Below are positions 56,205 through 64,000 of a stretch of 64,000 nucleotides of DNA, piece by piece. The notes under the pieces are model-generated. The model was not told where the DNA came from, searched no databases, and worked only from the letters and a program-made list of their open reading frames with translations. The stretch comes from Prauserella shujinwangii (GTDB lineage: Bacteria; Actinomycetota; Actinomycetes; Mycobacteriales; Pseudonocardiaceae): positions 496,001-560,000 of the forward strand of contig NZ_PVNH01000004.1 in assembly GCF_003001955.1 (NCBI RefSeq), read 5' to 3'. Each line of letters begins with the position of its first letter. The first letter of the stretch is position 1. A program made the position numbers and the translations under genes.

Positions 56205-58769
56205 TCAGCTTTCGTCGAACTGGCGGGCGGCGAGCGCCCGCACGATGCCGGCCCTGCCCTCGGACACCAGGCGGCGCAGTGCGGGAGCGTGCTCCCCGGC
56301 CAGCCACTCGTCCGCGGCCGCCACGCCGTTCTCCGACACGTCCCACGACGGGTACAGGCCCACCACCGTCGGCTGCGCCCGCTCGCTGGACCGGCGGCTC
56401 CACACCTCGTCGAGCACCGCGAAGTACTTCTCGACGTACTCGCCGAGCAGGTGCTTCTGCGCCGGGTGGGCGAAGCCGGAGATGATCGCCTCGTTCACCG
56501 CGTTCGGCAGCTCGTCGTCGTACACCGCCCGCTGCCACGCCTCGGCCTTGGCCTCCGCGTCCGGCCGCAGTGCGCGGGCCCGCTCGGCGTGCCGGTGGCC
56601 CGCGGCGGTGTCGTCCCGCCGCCGCTCCGCGCCGATCTCCGCCTCGCCCGCCGCGCCGTGCGCGACGAGGGCGTGCAGCAGCCGCCAGCGCAGGTCCGTG
56701 TCCACCGTCAGCCCCGGCAGCGGCGCCGTGCCGTCGAACCAGCCGGACACCGCCCGCAGCGCCTCCTCGCCCAGCACGGAGCTCGTCAGCGAGTTGACGA
56801 ACGCGAGCTGGTGGTCCGACCCCGGTTCGGCGGCCCGCGCCAGCTCCAGCAGCCGCTCGGTGAACGCGGGCCAGCCGTGCTGCCGGGCCCACGCGGGCTC
56901 GGCGTAGGAGTTCAGCGCCGTCTGCGCCTGCAGCAGGAGCCGCTGCACGACACCCACCTCGCTCTCGGCGCCGATTCCCCGCAGCACCAGCGTGACGAAG
57001 TCGCGGGCCTTCAGCTCCGCCTCGCGTGTCATCTCCCACGCGGCCGACCAGCACAGCGTGCGCGGCAGGGGCTCGGCGATGTCGGCGATGCGGTCGACGA
57101 GTGTCACCAGCGAGTCGTTGTCCAGCCGCATCGTGCAGTACGTGAGGTCGTCGTCGTTGACCAGCACCAGCTTCCCGCGATGCACGCCGACCAGGTCCGG
57201 CACCTCGGTGCGCTCGCCGTCGACGTCCAGTTCCACCCGGTGGGTACGCACCAGCCTGCCCGAGCCGTCGTCGTCGTAGACGCCCACGGCCACGCGGTGG
57301 GTGCGCAGCTCACCGGCGCCCGGCTTCGCGCCGCCCTGCAGCACCGCGAACGAGGTGAACGCGCCCGTCTCGTCGACCTCGAAGCGGGGCCGCAGCGAGT
57401 TCAGCCCGGTGGTCTCCAGCCACTGCGCGCTCCACCACGACAGGTCGCGCCCCGAGGCCTCCTCCAGCGCGGCGAGCAGGTCGGCCAGGGTGGCGTTGCC
57501 CCACGCGTGCTTGGTGAAGTAGACCCGGAGGCCGGACAGGAAGTTCTCCAGGCCCACGTACGCCACGAGCTGCTTGAGCACGCTCGCGCCCTTGGCGTAG
57601 GTGATGCCGTCGAAGTTCACCTCGACCGCGTGCAGGTCCACGATGTCCGCCGCGATCGGGTGGGTCGAGGGCAGCTGGTCCTGCCGGTAGGCCCACGACT
57701 TCTCGATGTTGGCGAAGCTCGTCCACGCGCCCGTGTACTCGGTGGCCTCGGCCTGGGCGAGCACGCTCGCGAAGGTGGCGAACGACTCGTTCAGCCACAG
57801 GTCGTCCCACCAGCGCATGGTGACCAGGTCGCCGAACCACATGTGCGCCATCTCGTGCAGCAGCGTCTCCGCGCGCCGTTCGTAGGCGTAGCGCGTGACG
57901 CGGCTGCGGAAGACGAAGTCCTCCAGGAACGTCACCGCGCCGGCGTTCTCCATCGCCCCGGCGTTGAACTCGGGCACGAACAGCTGGTCGTACTTGGAGA
58001 ACGGGTAGGTGACGCCGAAGTTGTCGTGGTAGAAGCGGAATCCCTGCTTCGTCTCGGTGAACAGCCGGTCGGCGTCCATGTACTCGGCCAGCGACTCCCG
58101 GCAGTAGATGCCGAGGGGGATCGTGCCGTGCTCGTCGGTGTAGGTGTCGCGCCACTCGTGGTACGGGCCCGCGATGAGGGCGACCAGGTAGGTGGAGATC
58201 CGCTCGGACTCGGCGAAAACCGTGCGGACCGCACCCTCCGGCGTGGTCTCGGTGGACTCGACGAGCGCGTTGGAGACGATCTTCCAGTCGCTCGGCGCGA
58301 CCACGGTCAGGCGGTAGGTCGCCTTGAGGTCGGGCTGGTCGAAACAGGCGAACATCCGCTTCGCGTCGGCGGTCTCGAACTGCGTGTACAGGTAGACGCC
58401 GCCGTCCACCGGGTCGACGAACCGGTGCAGGCCCTCGCCGGTGTTCATGTACCGGCAGTCCGCGTGCACCACGAGCTCGTTGGTGTCGGCCAGATCCGGC
58501 AGCGCCACGCCGTCGTCCTCGACGTATCCGGACACGTCGAGAGGGGTCCCGTTCAGCGTCGCGGAGCGGACGTCCTCGGCGACGATGTCCACCCACGACC
58601 GCTCACCGGGACGCGCGGCCGCGAAGCGGATCGTGGTCCGGGAGTCGAACGTGCGCTCGCCGGGACGGCCGTGGCCGTCGGTGAGGTCGAGCTGGATGTC
58701 GTACGAGTCCACGGTCAGGAGTTCGGCGCGCTGCTGGGCTTGTTCACGAGTCAGGTTCGGGGCGGGCAC
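56205..58769 (-). CDS. pepN: Aminopeptidase N (M1 family)
   Basis: The 854-residue cytosolic zinc aminopeptidase has the exopeptidase motif GAMEN (271-275), the zinc site HEMAH (305-309) with Glu328 in LNESF, the proton-donor region, and a long helical ERAP1-like C-terminal domain. It trims N-terminal residues from peptides. Start GTG 58769 gives the usual length; a frame open to 58946 would add residues without family likeness. Position next to the Rv2466c-like gene, divergent from it, matches M. tuberculosis Rv2467. Confidence 0.95.
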   Translation of the reverse strand: MPAPNLTREQAQQRAELLTVDSYDIQLDLTDGHGRPGERTFDSRTTIRFAAARPGERSWVDIVAEDVRSATLNGTPLDVSGYVEDDGVALPDLADTNELVVHADCRYMNTGEGLHRFVDPVDGGVYLYTQFETADAKRMFACFDQPDLKATYRLTVVAPSDWKIVSNALVESTETTPEGAVRTVFAESERISTYLVALIAGPYHEWRDTYTDEHGTIPLGIYCRESLAEYMDADRLFTETKQGFRFYHDNFGVTYPFSKYDQLFVPEFNAGAMENAGAVTFLEDFVFRSRVTRYAYERRAETLLHEMAHMWFGDLVTMRWWDDLWLNESFATFASVLAQAEATEYTGAWTSFANIEKSWAYRQDQLPSTHPIAADIVDLHAVEVNFDGITYAKGASVLKQLVAYVGLENFLSGLRVYFTKHAWGNATLADLLAALEEASGRDLSWWSAQWLETTGLNSLRPRFEVDETGAFTSFAVLQGGAKPGAGELRTHRVAVGVYDDDGSGRLVRTHRVELDVDGERTEVPDLVGVHRGKLVLVNDDDLTYCTMRLDNDSLVTLVDRIADIAEPLPRTLCWSAAWEMTREAELKARDFVTLVLRGIGAESEVGVVQRLLLQAQTALNSYAEPAWARQHGWPAFTERLLELARAAEPGSDHQLAFVNSLTSSVLGEEALRAVSGWFDGTAPLPGLTVDTDLRWRLLHALVAHGAAGEAEIGAERRRDDTAAGHRHAERARALRPDAEAKAEAWQRAVYDDELPNAVNEAIISGFAHPAQKHLLGEYVEKYFAVLDEVWSRRSSERAQPTVVGLYPSWDVSENGVAAADEWLAGEHAPALRRLVSEGRAGIVRALAARQFDES

Positions 58770-58935
58770 GGGCACCTCTGTGCTGGTAGCGGTTGTCAAT
58801 TGCTCTAGTGCTCTGTGGAGCATCCAATCATGCACGACGGCGCGGCGCCGACGGGGAACAAGTGGTGGGTCGCCGGTGTTGCCGCGGGATGGGGAGTTGC
58901 TCACGTGCGGTTCCGACGGCGGAAGAGGAGAGACC

Positions 58936-59571
58936 ATGAGCGCCACGAGCGCAGCCCGGCAGGACTCCAGGACCCGAATCGACTTCTACTTCGATCCGGC
59001 CTGTCCGTTCGCCTGGATCACGTCCCGGTGGATCCTGGAGGTGGAGCGGCACCGCGAGCTCGACCTGCGGTTCCGGATCATGAGCCTGGCCGTCCTCAAC
59101 GAGGGTCGCGAGGGGCTGTCCGAGGAGTACCGGGAGCTGCTGACGTCCGCCTGGGGGCCGGTGCGCGTCGGGATGGCGCTGGCGCAGCGGGACGGCGAGG
59201 AGGCCCTGCGGGACTTCTACACGGCCGTCGGCACCCGCAGGCACAACCAGGGCAACAAGGACTGGGACGCCGTGCTCGGGGAGGCGCTCGCCGAGATCGG
59301 CGCGCCCGCGGAGCTCGCCGAGGCGGCGCACTCGACGGAATACGACGAGGCGGTGCGCAAGAGCCACCACGAGGGCATGGAACCCGTCGGCCTCGACGTC
59401 GGCACGCCGACCATCCACATCGACGGCGTCGCGTTCTTCGGCCCGGTGCTCAGCTCGATCCCGCGTGGCGAGGACGCGGTCCGGATCTTCGACGGCGCCC
59501 GGCTGCTCGCCGGGTACCCCGACTTCTACGAGCTGAAGCGGACGCGCAGCGGGGACCTCAACTTCGACTGA
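58936..59571 (+). CDS. DsbA-like, Rv2466c-type mycothiol-dependent oxidoreductase
   Basis: The 211-residue thioredoxin-fold protein starts at ATG 58936 after GGAAGAGGAGAG. It reads [45 protein letters not shown], then [21 protein letters not shown] and [27 protein letters not shown], closely following M. tuberculosis Rv2466c. Where Rv2466c has the active site CPWC, this protein has CPFA, keeping only the first Cys. It therefore probably works by a monothiol mechanism with mycothiol. Divergent from pepN. Confidence 0.88.
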   Translation: MSATSAARQDSRTRIDFYFDPACPFAWITSRWILEVERHRELDLRFRIMSLAVLNEGREGLSEEYRELLTSAWGPVRVGMALAQRDGEEALRDFYTAVGTRRHNQGNKDWDAVLGEALAEIGAPAELAEAAHSTEYDEAVRKSHHEGMEPVGLDVGTPTIHIDGVAFFGPVLSSIPRGEDAVRIFDGARLLAGYPDFYELKRTRSGDLNFD

Positions 59572-60394
59572 CCTCGGGGGCGAGCGCGGCGCGGGTGACG
59601 TCCTCGGCGAACGGGGAGCGGGCGAGCGCCGCGGCGAGGGACAGCCGCCCGGAGCCGACCGCGGCGCGCAGGTCCGCGAGTGCCGCCAGCGGCTCCCGCA
59701 CGGCCGCCACGAACGCGTCGTCGACCGGTTCACCGTGCCCGGGCACCACGATCCGCGCGCCGAGGCTCAGCAGGGTGCCGAGCGCGGCGGGCCAGCGCGC
59801 CAGGTCGGCGTCCGGCCCGAACGACTCCGCCGTGAACGACCCGCCGGGAGCGTGCTCCACGAGGTCGCCTGCGAAGACGACCCCGGCGTCCGGGACGTGC
59901 ACGGCGAGGTCGTGATCGGTGTGCGCGGGGCCGGGATGCACGAGCGTCACGCGCCGACCGCCGAGGTCGAGCTCCGCGCGGTCGCGCACGAGGCGATCGG
60001 GCGGCACGATCGTGGTGGCGGCGAGCGCGTCCGCGGTGGCGTGTTCGCCCGCCGCCCGGTACCGCCCGGCCCAGTCGGCGCGCTGCGCGGCGCCCTCGCG
60101 GGTGAGCGCGGTGCGGCACCGTTCGTGCGCCCACACCGGGCATGGCAGGAACGCTCCGGCGCCGAAGGCGTGGTCGAAGTGGGCGTGGGTGAGGACGACC
60201 GTCCACGGGCGGGGGGTGAGCATCCGGACGGCGGCGGCCAGCTCGGCGCCCTGCGCGGCGTCGCCGCGGGTGTCGACGACGAGGCAGCGCCGCTCACCGA
60301 GCACGAGCCCGACGGAGAGGTCCAGCTCCCGGTGGCGCCGCACGAACACCCCGTCGGCGACCTCGGCCCACCACCCGTCACTCACCGTGACCAC
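59558..60394 (-). CDS. Metallo-beta-lactamase-fold hydrolase
   Basis: The 278-residue protein has the MBL signature [10 protein letters not shown] (metal ligands His70, His72, Asp74, His75), the later His in [13 protein letters not shown], Asp in [11 protein letters not shown] and His in [11 protein letters not shown]. All metal ligands are present. Substrates of this branch range from lactones to thioesters and cannot be named here. It starts at GTG 60394. Its 3' end overlaps the convergent DsbA-like gene by 14 bases. Confidence 0.88.
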   Translation of the reverse strand: MVTVSDGWWAEVADGVFVRRHRELDLSVGLVLGERRCLVVDTRGDAAQGAELAAAVRMLTPRPWTVVLTHAHFDHAFGAGAFLPCPVWAHERCRTALTREGAAQRADWAGRYRAAGEHATADALAATTIVPPDRLVRDRAELDLGGRRVTLVHPGPAHTDHDLAVHVPDAGVVFAGDLVEHAPGGSFTAESFGPDADLARWPAALGTLLSLGARIVVPGHGEPVDDAFVAAVREPLAALADLRAAVGSGRLSLAAALARSPFAEDVTRAALAPEVSRS

Positions 60395-60412
60395 CTTCCC
60401 TCCCGCCCCGGA

Positions 60413-60463
60413 GGAGCGAGGGAGCTTTGCTACCGCCTAACGGTAGTAAAGCTCCCTCGCTCC
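60413..60463. terminator. Long hairpin between two minus-strand genes
   Basis: A 23-base stem (60413-60435 with 60441-60463, one mismatch) with loop CCTAA; arms begin GGAGCGAGGGAGC. It follows the ComB-like gene and precedes the MBL start, so it should end the former transcript. Confidence 0.8.
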
Positions 60464-60474
60464 GCATTGGTGAG

Positions 60475-61248
60475 TCAGGTGGGGGGCATGTGGGTGACAT
60501 TCTGGAAGACGCCGTCGACGAGCAGCGGGGCCACCGACGAGCGGTTGACGGCGATCGCCAGGTCCACGTCGCCGCCGTGCCCGGCCTCGCGCAGCTCCTT
60601 GCCGGAGGCCGATCCGGCGACCACCGCGCCGACGTCGGGGCCCGCCGCCCGGAACGCCCGCGCCGCGAGTGCCGCCTCGGGCGACGGCCACTGCGCCCCC
60701 GCGCCCAGCAGCGCGTCCACGATCGCCCCCGCCCCGAGGTGGTCCTCGACACACGGCCGCAGCGTCCCGGTCGTCACCGTCTGCGAGCGCATGTTCACGC
60801 CCCAGCGTTCCCCGGCGGGGATCACGCCGATCGGCGTGCCGTCCGCCAGCGCGTACGCGAGCTCGGCCACCGCCTTCGCGTTGCGCAGGCAGCCGGTCAG
60901 CACCCGTGCGCCCGCCTCGGCCGCCAGTGTGCACAGCGTCGCCCCGTTCGGCGACGGCAGCGCGAGGAACGTGCCCGGCGGCGTGGAGAGCACGGAGAAC
61001 GGGCGCACCGGCCAGCCTCGCTCGTCCGGCAGGATCGCCCCCGCGCGCCGGGCGGCGTCGGCGGCCGCCTGGTCGCCCCAGCGCAGCGGCATCAGCCTGC
61101 CGCCCCGCATCAGCGCGAGATCAACGGTGGTGGAGAACGACAGCACGTCGACCACCACGAGCACCCGGCAGTCCTCGCCGAGCGCGCGGACGCCCTCCGC
61201 GCTCCACTCCAGCCGGACGTCGTAGCCTCCCTGGCCGAACACGCTCAT
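60475..61248 (-). CDS. ComB-like 2-phosphosulfolactate phosphatase family protein
   Basis: The 257-residue protein matches the ComB family (PF04029): LVVVDVLSFSTTVDLAL, LPSPNGATLCTLAAEAGARVLTGCLRNAKAVAELAYALADGTPIGVIPAGERW, CVEDHLGAGAIVDALLGAG. In methanogens ComB makes sulfolactate for coenzyme M; in actinobacteria the substrate is unknown. ATG 61248 is preferred over ATG 61260. Divergent from rpiB. Confidence 0.82.
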   Translation of the reverse strand: MSVFGQGGYDVRLEWSAEGVRALGEDCRVLVVVDVLSFSTTVDLALMRGGRLMPLRWGDQAAADAARRAGAILPDERGWPVRPFSVLSTPPGTFLALPSPNGATLCTLAAEAGARVLTGCLRNAKAVAELAYALADGTPIGVIPAGERWGVNMRSQTVTTGTLRPCVEDHLGAGAIVDALLGAGAQWPSPEAALAARAFRAAGPDVGAVVAGSASGKELREAGHGGDVDLAIAVNRSSVAPLLVDGVFQNVTHMPPT

Positions 61249-61307
61249 GCCGCCCAGCATGCCGGGTGGGCGCCGCGCGACCGCGCGGGGATGGCACACT
61301 CCCTGCC

Positions 61308-61781
61308 GTGCGTGTCTATCTGGGAGCCGACCACGCCGGCTTCGAGCTGAAGAACCACCTCGTCGCCCACCTGAAGGAGCAGGGTCACGAGGTGACCGAC
61401 GTGGGTCCGCACGTCTACGACGCCGCGGACGACTACCCCCCGTTCTGCGTGGAGACCGCGCGCCGTGTCGTCGCCGACGAGGGCAGCCTCGGCATCGTCA
61501 TCGGCGGGTCGGGCAACGGCGAGCAGATCGCCGCCAACAAGGTGCCCGGTGCACGGGCCGGGCTCGCGTGGAGCGTGGAGACCGCGAGGCTCACCCGCGA
61601 GCACAACCACGCCCAGCTGATCGGCGTCGGCGCGCGGATGCACTCGCTGGAGGAGGCGACCGCGATCGTCGACGCGTTCCTGGCCACCCCGCCGTCGCCG
61701 GACGAGCGGCACGTGCGGCGCGTGCGGCTGCTCACCGAGTACGAGCGCACGGGAACGCCCCCGCCGATGCCGCAGAGCTGA
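61308..61781 (+). CDS. rpiB: Ribose-5-phosphate isomerase B
   Basis: The 157-residue enzyme starts at GTG 61308: VRVYLGADHAGFELKNHLVAHL, GHEVTDVGPHVYDAADDYPPFCVETARRVV, IVIGGSGNGEQIAANKVPGARAGLAWSVETARLTREHNHAQLIGVGARM. It interconverts ribose-5- and ribulose-5-phosphate. The active loop is GSGNGE rather than the cysteine-containing CGTG of E. coli, as in mycobacterial RpiB where Glu takes over as base. It is followed seven bases later by nei2, as in M. tuberculosis Rv2465c-Rv2464c. Confidence 0.95.
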   Translation: MRVYLGADHAGFELKNHLVAHLKEQGHEVTDVGPHVYDAADDYPPFCVETARRVVADEGSLGIVIGGSGNGEQIAANKVPGARAGLAWSVETARLTREHNHAQLIGVGARMHSLEEATAIVDAFLATPPSPDERHVRRVRLLTEYERTGTPPPMPQS

Positions 61782-61788
61782 GCCGACC

Positions 61789-62598
61789 ATGCCGGAGGGC
61801 CACACGCTGCACCGGCTGGCGCGGTTGCACCAGCGGCGCTACGCCGGTGCGCCGGTCGCCGTGTCCAGTCCGCAGGGCCGGTTCGCGGCCGAGGCCGCGC
61901 TGCTGGACGGCCGCGTCCTGGAACGCGCGGAAGCCCACGGCAAGCACCTGTTCCACCATTATGGTCCACACGGGACGGTGCACGTCCATCTCGGACTGTA
62001 CGGCACGTTCAGCGAGGCGCCGCTGCCGGTGGAACCGCCCGTCGGGCAGGTGCGGATGCGTCTCGCCGGCCGGACACACTGGACGGACCTGCGCGGGCCC
62101 ACCCGGTGTGAGCTGCTGACCGTGGCCGAGGCCGACGCCATCAAGGCCAGGCTCGGTCCCGACCCGCTGCGCCGCGACGCGCGGCCCGACGACGCGTGGG
62201 AGCGGATCTCGCGGTCGCGCACGTCGATCGCCGCACTGCTGATGGACCAGTCGGTGCTGGCCGGGGTCGGCAACGTCTACCGCGCCGAGGTGCTGTTCCG
62301 GCACGGTGTCGCGCCCATGCTGCCCGGCCGGTCGCTGGACGCGGTGGTGTGGAAGGAGATCTGGACCGACCTGGTGACCCTGATGCGGGCCGGGGTGCGC
62401 ACGGGGCGCATCGACACGGTGGCCGACGAGCACCTGCCGGAGGTCACCGGCCGGGCTCCGCGCCAGGACCGGCACGGCGGCGAGGTCTACGTCTACCGCC
62501 GCGCGGGGCAGCCGTGTCTGGTGTGCGGCACGCCGGTCGCGCACACCGAGCTGGCCGGCCGCAACCTCTACTGGTGCCCGGTCTGCCAGCCGGTGTGA
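61789..62598 (+). CDS. nei2: Endonuclease VIII-type DNA glycosylase/AP lyase (Fpg/Nei family)
   Basis: The 269-residue base-excision repair enzyme begins MPEGHTLHRLARLH with the catalytic Pro2 and Glu3 exposed after Met removal. The H2TH region (SIAALLMDQSVLAGVGNVYRAEVLFRHGVAP) and a C-terminal zinc finger (CLVCGTPVAHTELAGRNLYWCPVCQPV) are intact. It removes oxidised bases and nicks the strand. It forms an operon with rpiB. Confidence 0.94.
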   Translation: MPEGHTLHRLARLHQRRYAGAPVAVSSPQGRFAAEAALLDGRVLERAEAHGKHLFHHYGPHGTVHVHLGLYGTFSEAPLPVEPPVGQVRMRLAGRTHWTDLRGPTRCELLTVAEADAIKARLGPDPLRRDARPDDAWERISRSRTSIAALLMDQSVLAGVGNVYRAEVLFRHGVAPMLPGRSLDAVVWKEIWTDLVTLMRAGVRTGRIDTVADEHLPEVTGRAPRQDRHGGEVYVYRRAGQPCLVCGTPVAHTELAGRNLYWCPVCQPV

Positions 62599-62605
62599 CG
62601 ACGAC

Positions 62606-62657
62606 CCGCTCGTGAGTGTGAAACGCGGTTCTAACCACGTTTCACACTCACGAGCGG
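62606..62657. terminator. Perfect 20-bp hairpin between convergent genes
   Basis: Bases 62606-62625 (beginning CCGCTCGTGAGTG) pair perfectly with 62638-62657, around a 12-base loop. It lies eight bases past nei2 and 12 before the end of the opposing gene, acting in both directions. Confidence 0.85.
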
Positions 62658-62668
62658 TGACCAGGCGC

Positions 62669-63448
62669 TCAGAAGCCGCCCATGTCGCCGAAGCCGCCCA
62701 TGTCTCCCATGCCGCCCATGTCTCCCATGTCGCCGCCGCCGAAGTCGCCGCCGTCGCCGCCCGCGTCGCCCATGTCGCCGGACTCCATGGCGTCCTCCTG
62801 GCCCGCGTCGTAGCCGGCCTCCCAGGCGCCCGCGCTGGCGACCCCGGCCATGCCGGTGAACATGGTGCTGAACAGCAGCATCGAGCCGAAGCCCCAGGCG
62901 CCCGCGACCAGGGCGGGCTTCCACCACGGCTCGCTGTACCAGCCTCGTGGCACGGGGCGGCCGGCCACGCGGCCGCCGGGGTAGTAGTGCGGTGTGTTCT
63001 GGCTCGGCTCGGGCGAGAGCTCGTAGGTGTGGCCCTCGACGTCGACCTTGCGGTGCTCGGTGACCTCACCCGCGCGCTGCCGCTCGGGATCCTCCGGCAG
63101 CGGCGGGCCCGGGTCGATGCCCATCGCCTCGCGCGCCGCGCGGACGTAGTAGAGCCCTTCCAGCGCGGTGTGCTTGACCAGCCGGGCCTGTTCGACGGTC
63201 TGCGCCTGCTCCATCTGGGAACCGGCGGCGTTGTAGCGCTCCGCCGCGTCGGCCAGCGCCTGCTGCGAGGCCGTGTCCGTGCCGGTGAGGTTCAGCACCT
63301 GGCCGCCGAGGCGTTCCAGCCAGCGCCGGGCGTCGGCCTTCGCGTCCTCCAGCCTGCGCCGTTTCGCCTCGGCCTGCGAGCGGACCAGGTAGAACCCGCC
63401 CGCGACGATGACGATCACCAGCACGGCCAGCACGATCGCGGTACCCAT
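62669..63448 (-). CDS. Membrane protein with Gly/Met/Asp-rich C-terminus
   Basis: The 259-residue protein starts at ATG 63448. One N-terminal helix (AIVLAVLVIVIVAGGFYLV) anchors a coiled-coil part (AEAKRRRLEDAKADARRWLERLGGQVL ... LADAAERYNAAGSQMEQAQTVEQARLVKHTALEGLYYVRAAREAMG). A second hydrophobic stretch (ALVAGAWGFGSMLLFSTMF) precedes a low-complexity end made of GDMG and GGF units. Orthologous-looking proteins in Pseudonocardiales have no known function. Confidence 0.75.
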   Translation of the reverse strand: MGTAIVLAVLVIVIVAGGFYLVRSQAEAKRRRLEDAKADARRWLERLGGQVLNLTGTDTASQQALADAAERYNAAGSQMEQAQTVEQARLVKHTALEGLYYVRAAREAMGIDPGPPLPEDPERQRAGEVTEHRKVDVEGHTYELSPEPSQNTPHYYPGGRVAGRPVPRGWYSEPWWKPALVAGAWGFGSMLLFSTMFTGMAGVASAGAWEAGYDAGQEDAMESGDMGDAGGDGGDFGGGDMGDMGGMGDMGGFGDMGGF

Positions 63449-63554
63449 CGCCCTCACTCCCGGTTGTTGGGGTGCTCTGAACCGGACAACGAGGACAGTA
63501 TCCCAGGGGTTCCCGGGGCCGGGCGCGATCGGCCCGCCCGGCCCCGGGCAGGCG

Positions 63555-64000
63555 TCACCAGGCGCGGCCCACCGTGTAGGCGCTCGTCCAGATGTCCTGG
63601 CGGCGCACCACGTCGCCCGGCTCGGGCGCGGCCCAGATCTGGTTGCCGCCGGCGTAGATCCCGACGTGGTAGACGCTGCCTCCGTCATGGAAGAACACCA
63701 GGTCACCCGGCCGCTTCGCGTGCTTGGCGAGGTGCGGCACGGCGGCGCGCTGCTGGCTGGACGTGCGGGGCAGGGCGATGCCCACCTGCCGGTGGACGTA
63801 CCGCGTGAAGCCCGAGCAGTCGAAGCTTCCCGGTCCCTCGGCGCCGTACCGGTACGGCGTGCCCGCCAGGGACGCCGCCACCTCGACGATGCGCCGGCCG
63901 ACCGGGGCGGCCTGCTCCGGTTCGGGTTTCGGTTGGGGCTTCGGCTCGGGTGGTGGTGGGGGCGGGGGTTCCTTGGCGTCGACGGCGACGGCCCGGGAGG
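63555..64000 (-). CDS. NlpC/P60 peptidoglycan hydrolase, 5' part outside the window
   Basis: Reading leftward from the window edge, a Pro-rich linker (KEPPPPPPPEPKPQPKPEPEQ) leads to a C-terminal NlpC/P60 domain: VAASLAGTPYRYGAEGPGSFDCSGFTRYVHRQVG with the catalytic Cys, PRTSSQQ, RPGDLVFFHDGGSVYHVGIYAGGNQIWAAPEPGDVV with the catalytic His. These enzymes cut D-Glu-mDAP bonds in peptidoglycan stems. The N-terminus is missing, so a signal peptide is expected but not seen. Confidence 0.9.
   Translation of the reverse strand, partial: SRAVAVDAKEPPPPPPPEPKPQPKPEPEQAAPVGRRIVEVAASLAGTPYRYGAEGPGSFDCSGFTRYVHRQVGIALPRTSSQQRAAVPHLAKHAKRPGDLVFFHDGGSVYHVGIYAGGNQIWAAPEPGDVVRRQDIWTSAYTVGRAW

Overview
The window is very GC-rich actinobacterial chromosome, most likely from a member of the Pseudonocardiaceae (Amycolatopsis or a relative). 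The evidence is frequent GTG starts, a CtaG/CopD copper protein, cell-wall-binding-repeat and NlpC/P60 secreted proteins, and a gene order from about 35.4 to 62.6 kb that follows the Mycobacterium tuberculosis block Rv2478c to Rv2464c: ssb-like, ettA, NAD-glutamate dehydrogenase, thioesterase, conserved hypothetical, alpha-glucosidase, trHbO, HNH protein, DUF5130, pepN, Rv2466c-like, rpiB, nei2. Genus is inferred from gene content only.

Left flank (1-7.4 kb): the 5' part of a secreted cell-wall-binding-repeat protein, about 0.9 kb without a convincing gene, tRNA-Arg(UCU), a small secreted I36-type protease inhibitor, a LacI regulator divergent from an MFS transporter with an operator-like palindrome between them, and a fused CopD/CtaG membrane protein.

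Integrated element (about 7404-35409, 28.0 kb): it sits inside codons 7-11 of the ssb-like gene that normally precedes ettA. Both junctions carry the 14-bp core GTGCTGACGGTCGT, and just inside each is one copy of the palindrome-forming arm CACCAATAGGTG / CACCTATTGGTG. Reading left to right it has a large serine integrase, four tiny overlapping early genes, a RepA/RegA-like AAA ATPase followed by iteron-like CGTCTC repeats, an HNH nuclease, and a complete HK97-type head and siphovirus-type tail module (terminase, portal, protease, capsid, connectors, frameshifted tail chaperone, tape measure, tail tip). No endolysin is recognisable. The right third (27-35.4 kb) is mostly on the minus strand and looks like an actinomycete integrative conjugative element (AICE): a Scr1-type regulator with a DUF6879 protein, a membrane-anchored GAF-like protein, an FtsK/TraB translocase and a DUF2637 (SpdB-like) membrane protein. 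The element therefore combines a virion-building set with a conjugation-type DNA pump.

Right flank (35.4-64 kb): the 3' part of ssb, then ettA, a TPR-like protein, the giant NAD-glutamate dehydrogenase, thioesterase and hypothetical; a LysR/MFS pair that has lost both 5' halves to one deletion; DUF1801, VOC, DUF305 and LVIVD proteins; a GH13 protein whose catalytic nucleophile and NHD motif are replaced; trHbO; MscS; HNH; a hexapeptide-repeat protein ending in YALAA (the end of the tmRNA degradation tag); DUF5130; pepN; a DsbA-like protein; an MBL hydrolase; a ComB-like protein; rpiB; nei2; a Gly/Met-rich membrane protein; and the C-terminal part of an NlpC/P60 hydrolase. Long perfect or near-perfect hairpins separate many of these units.
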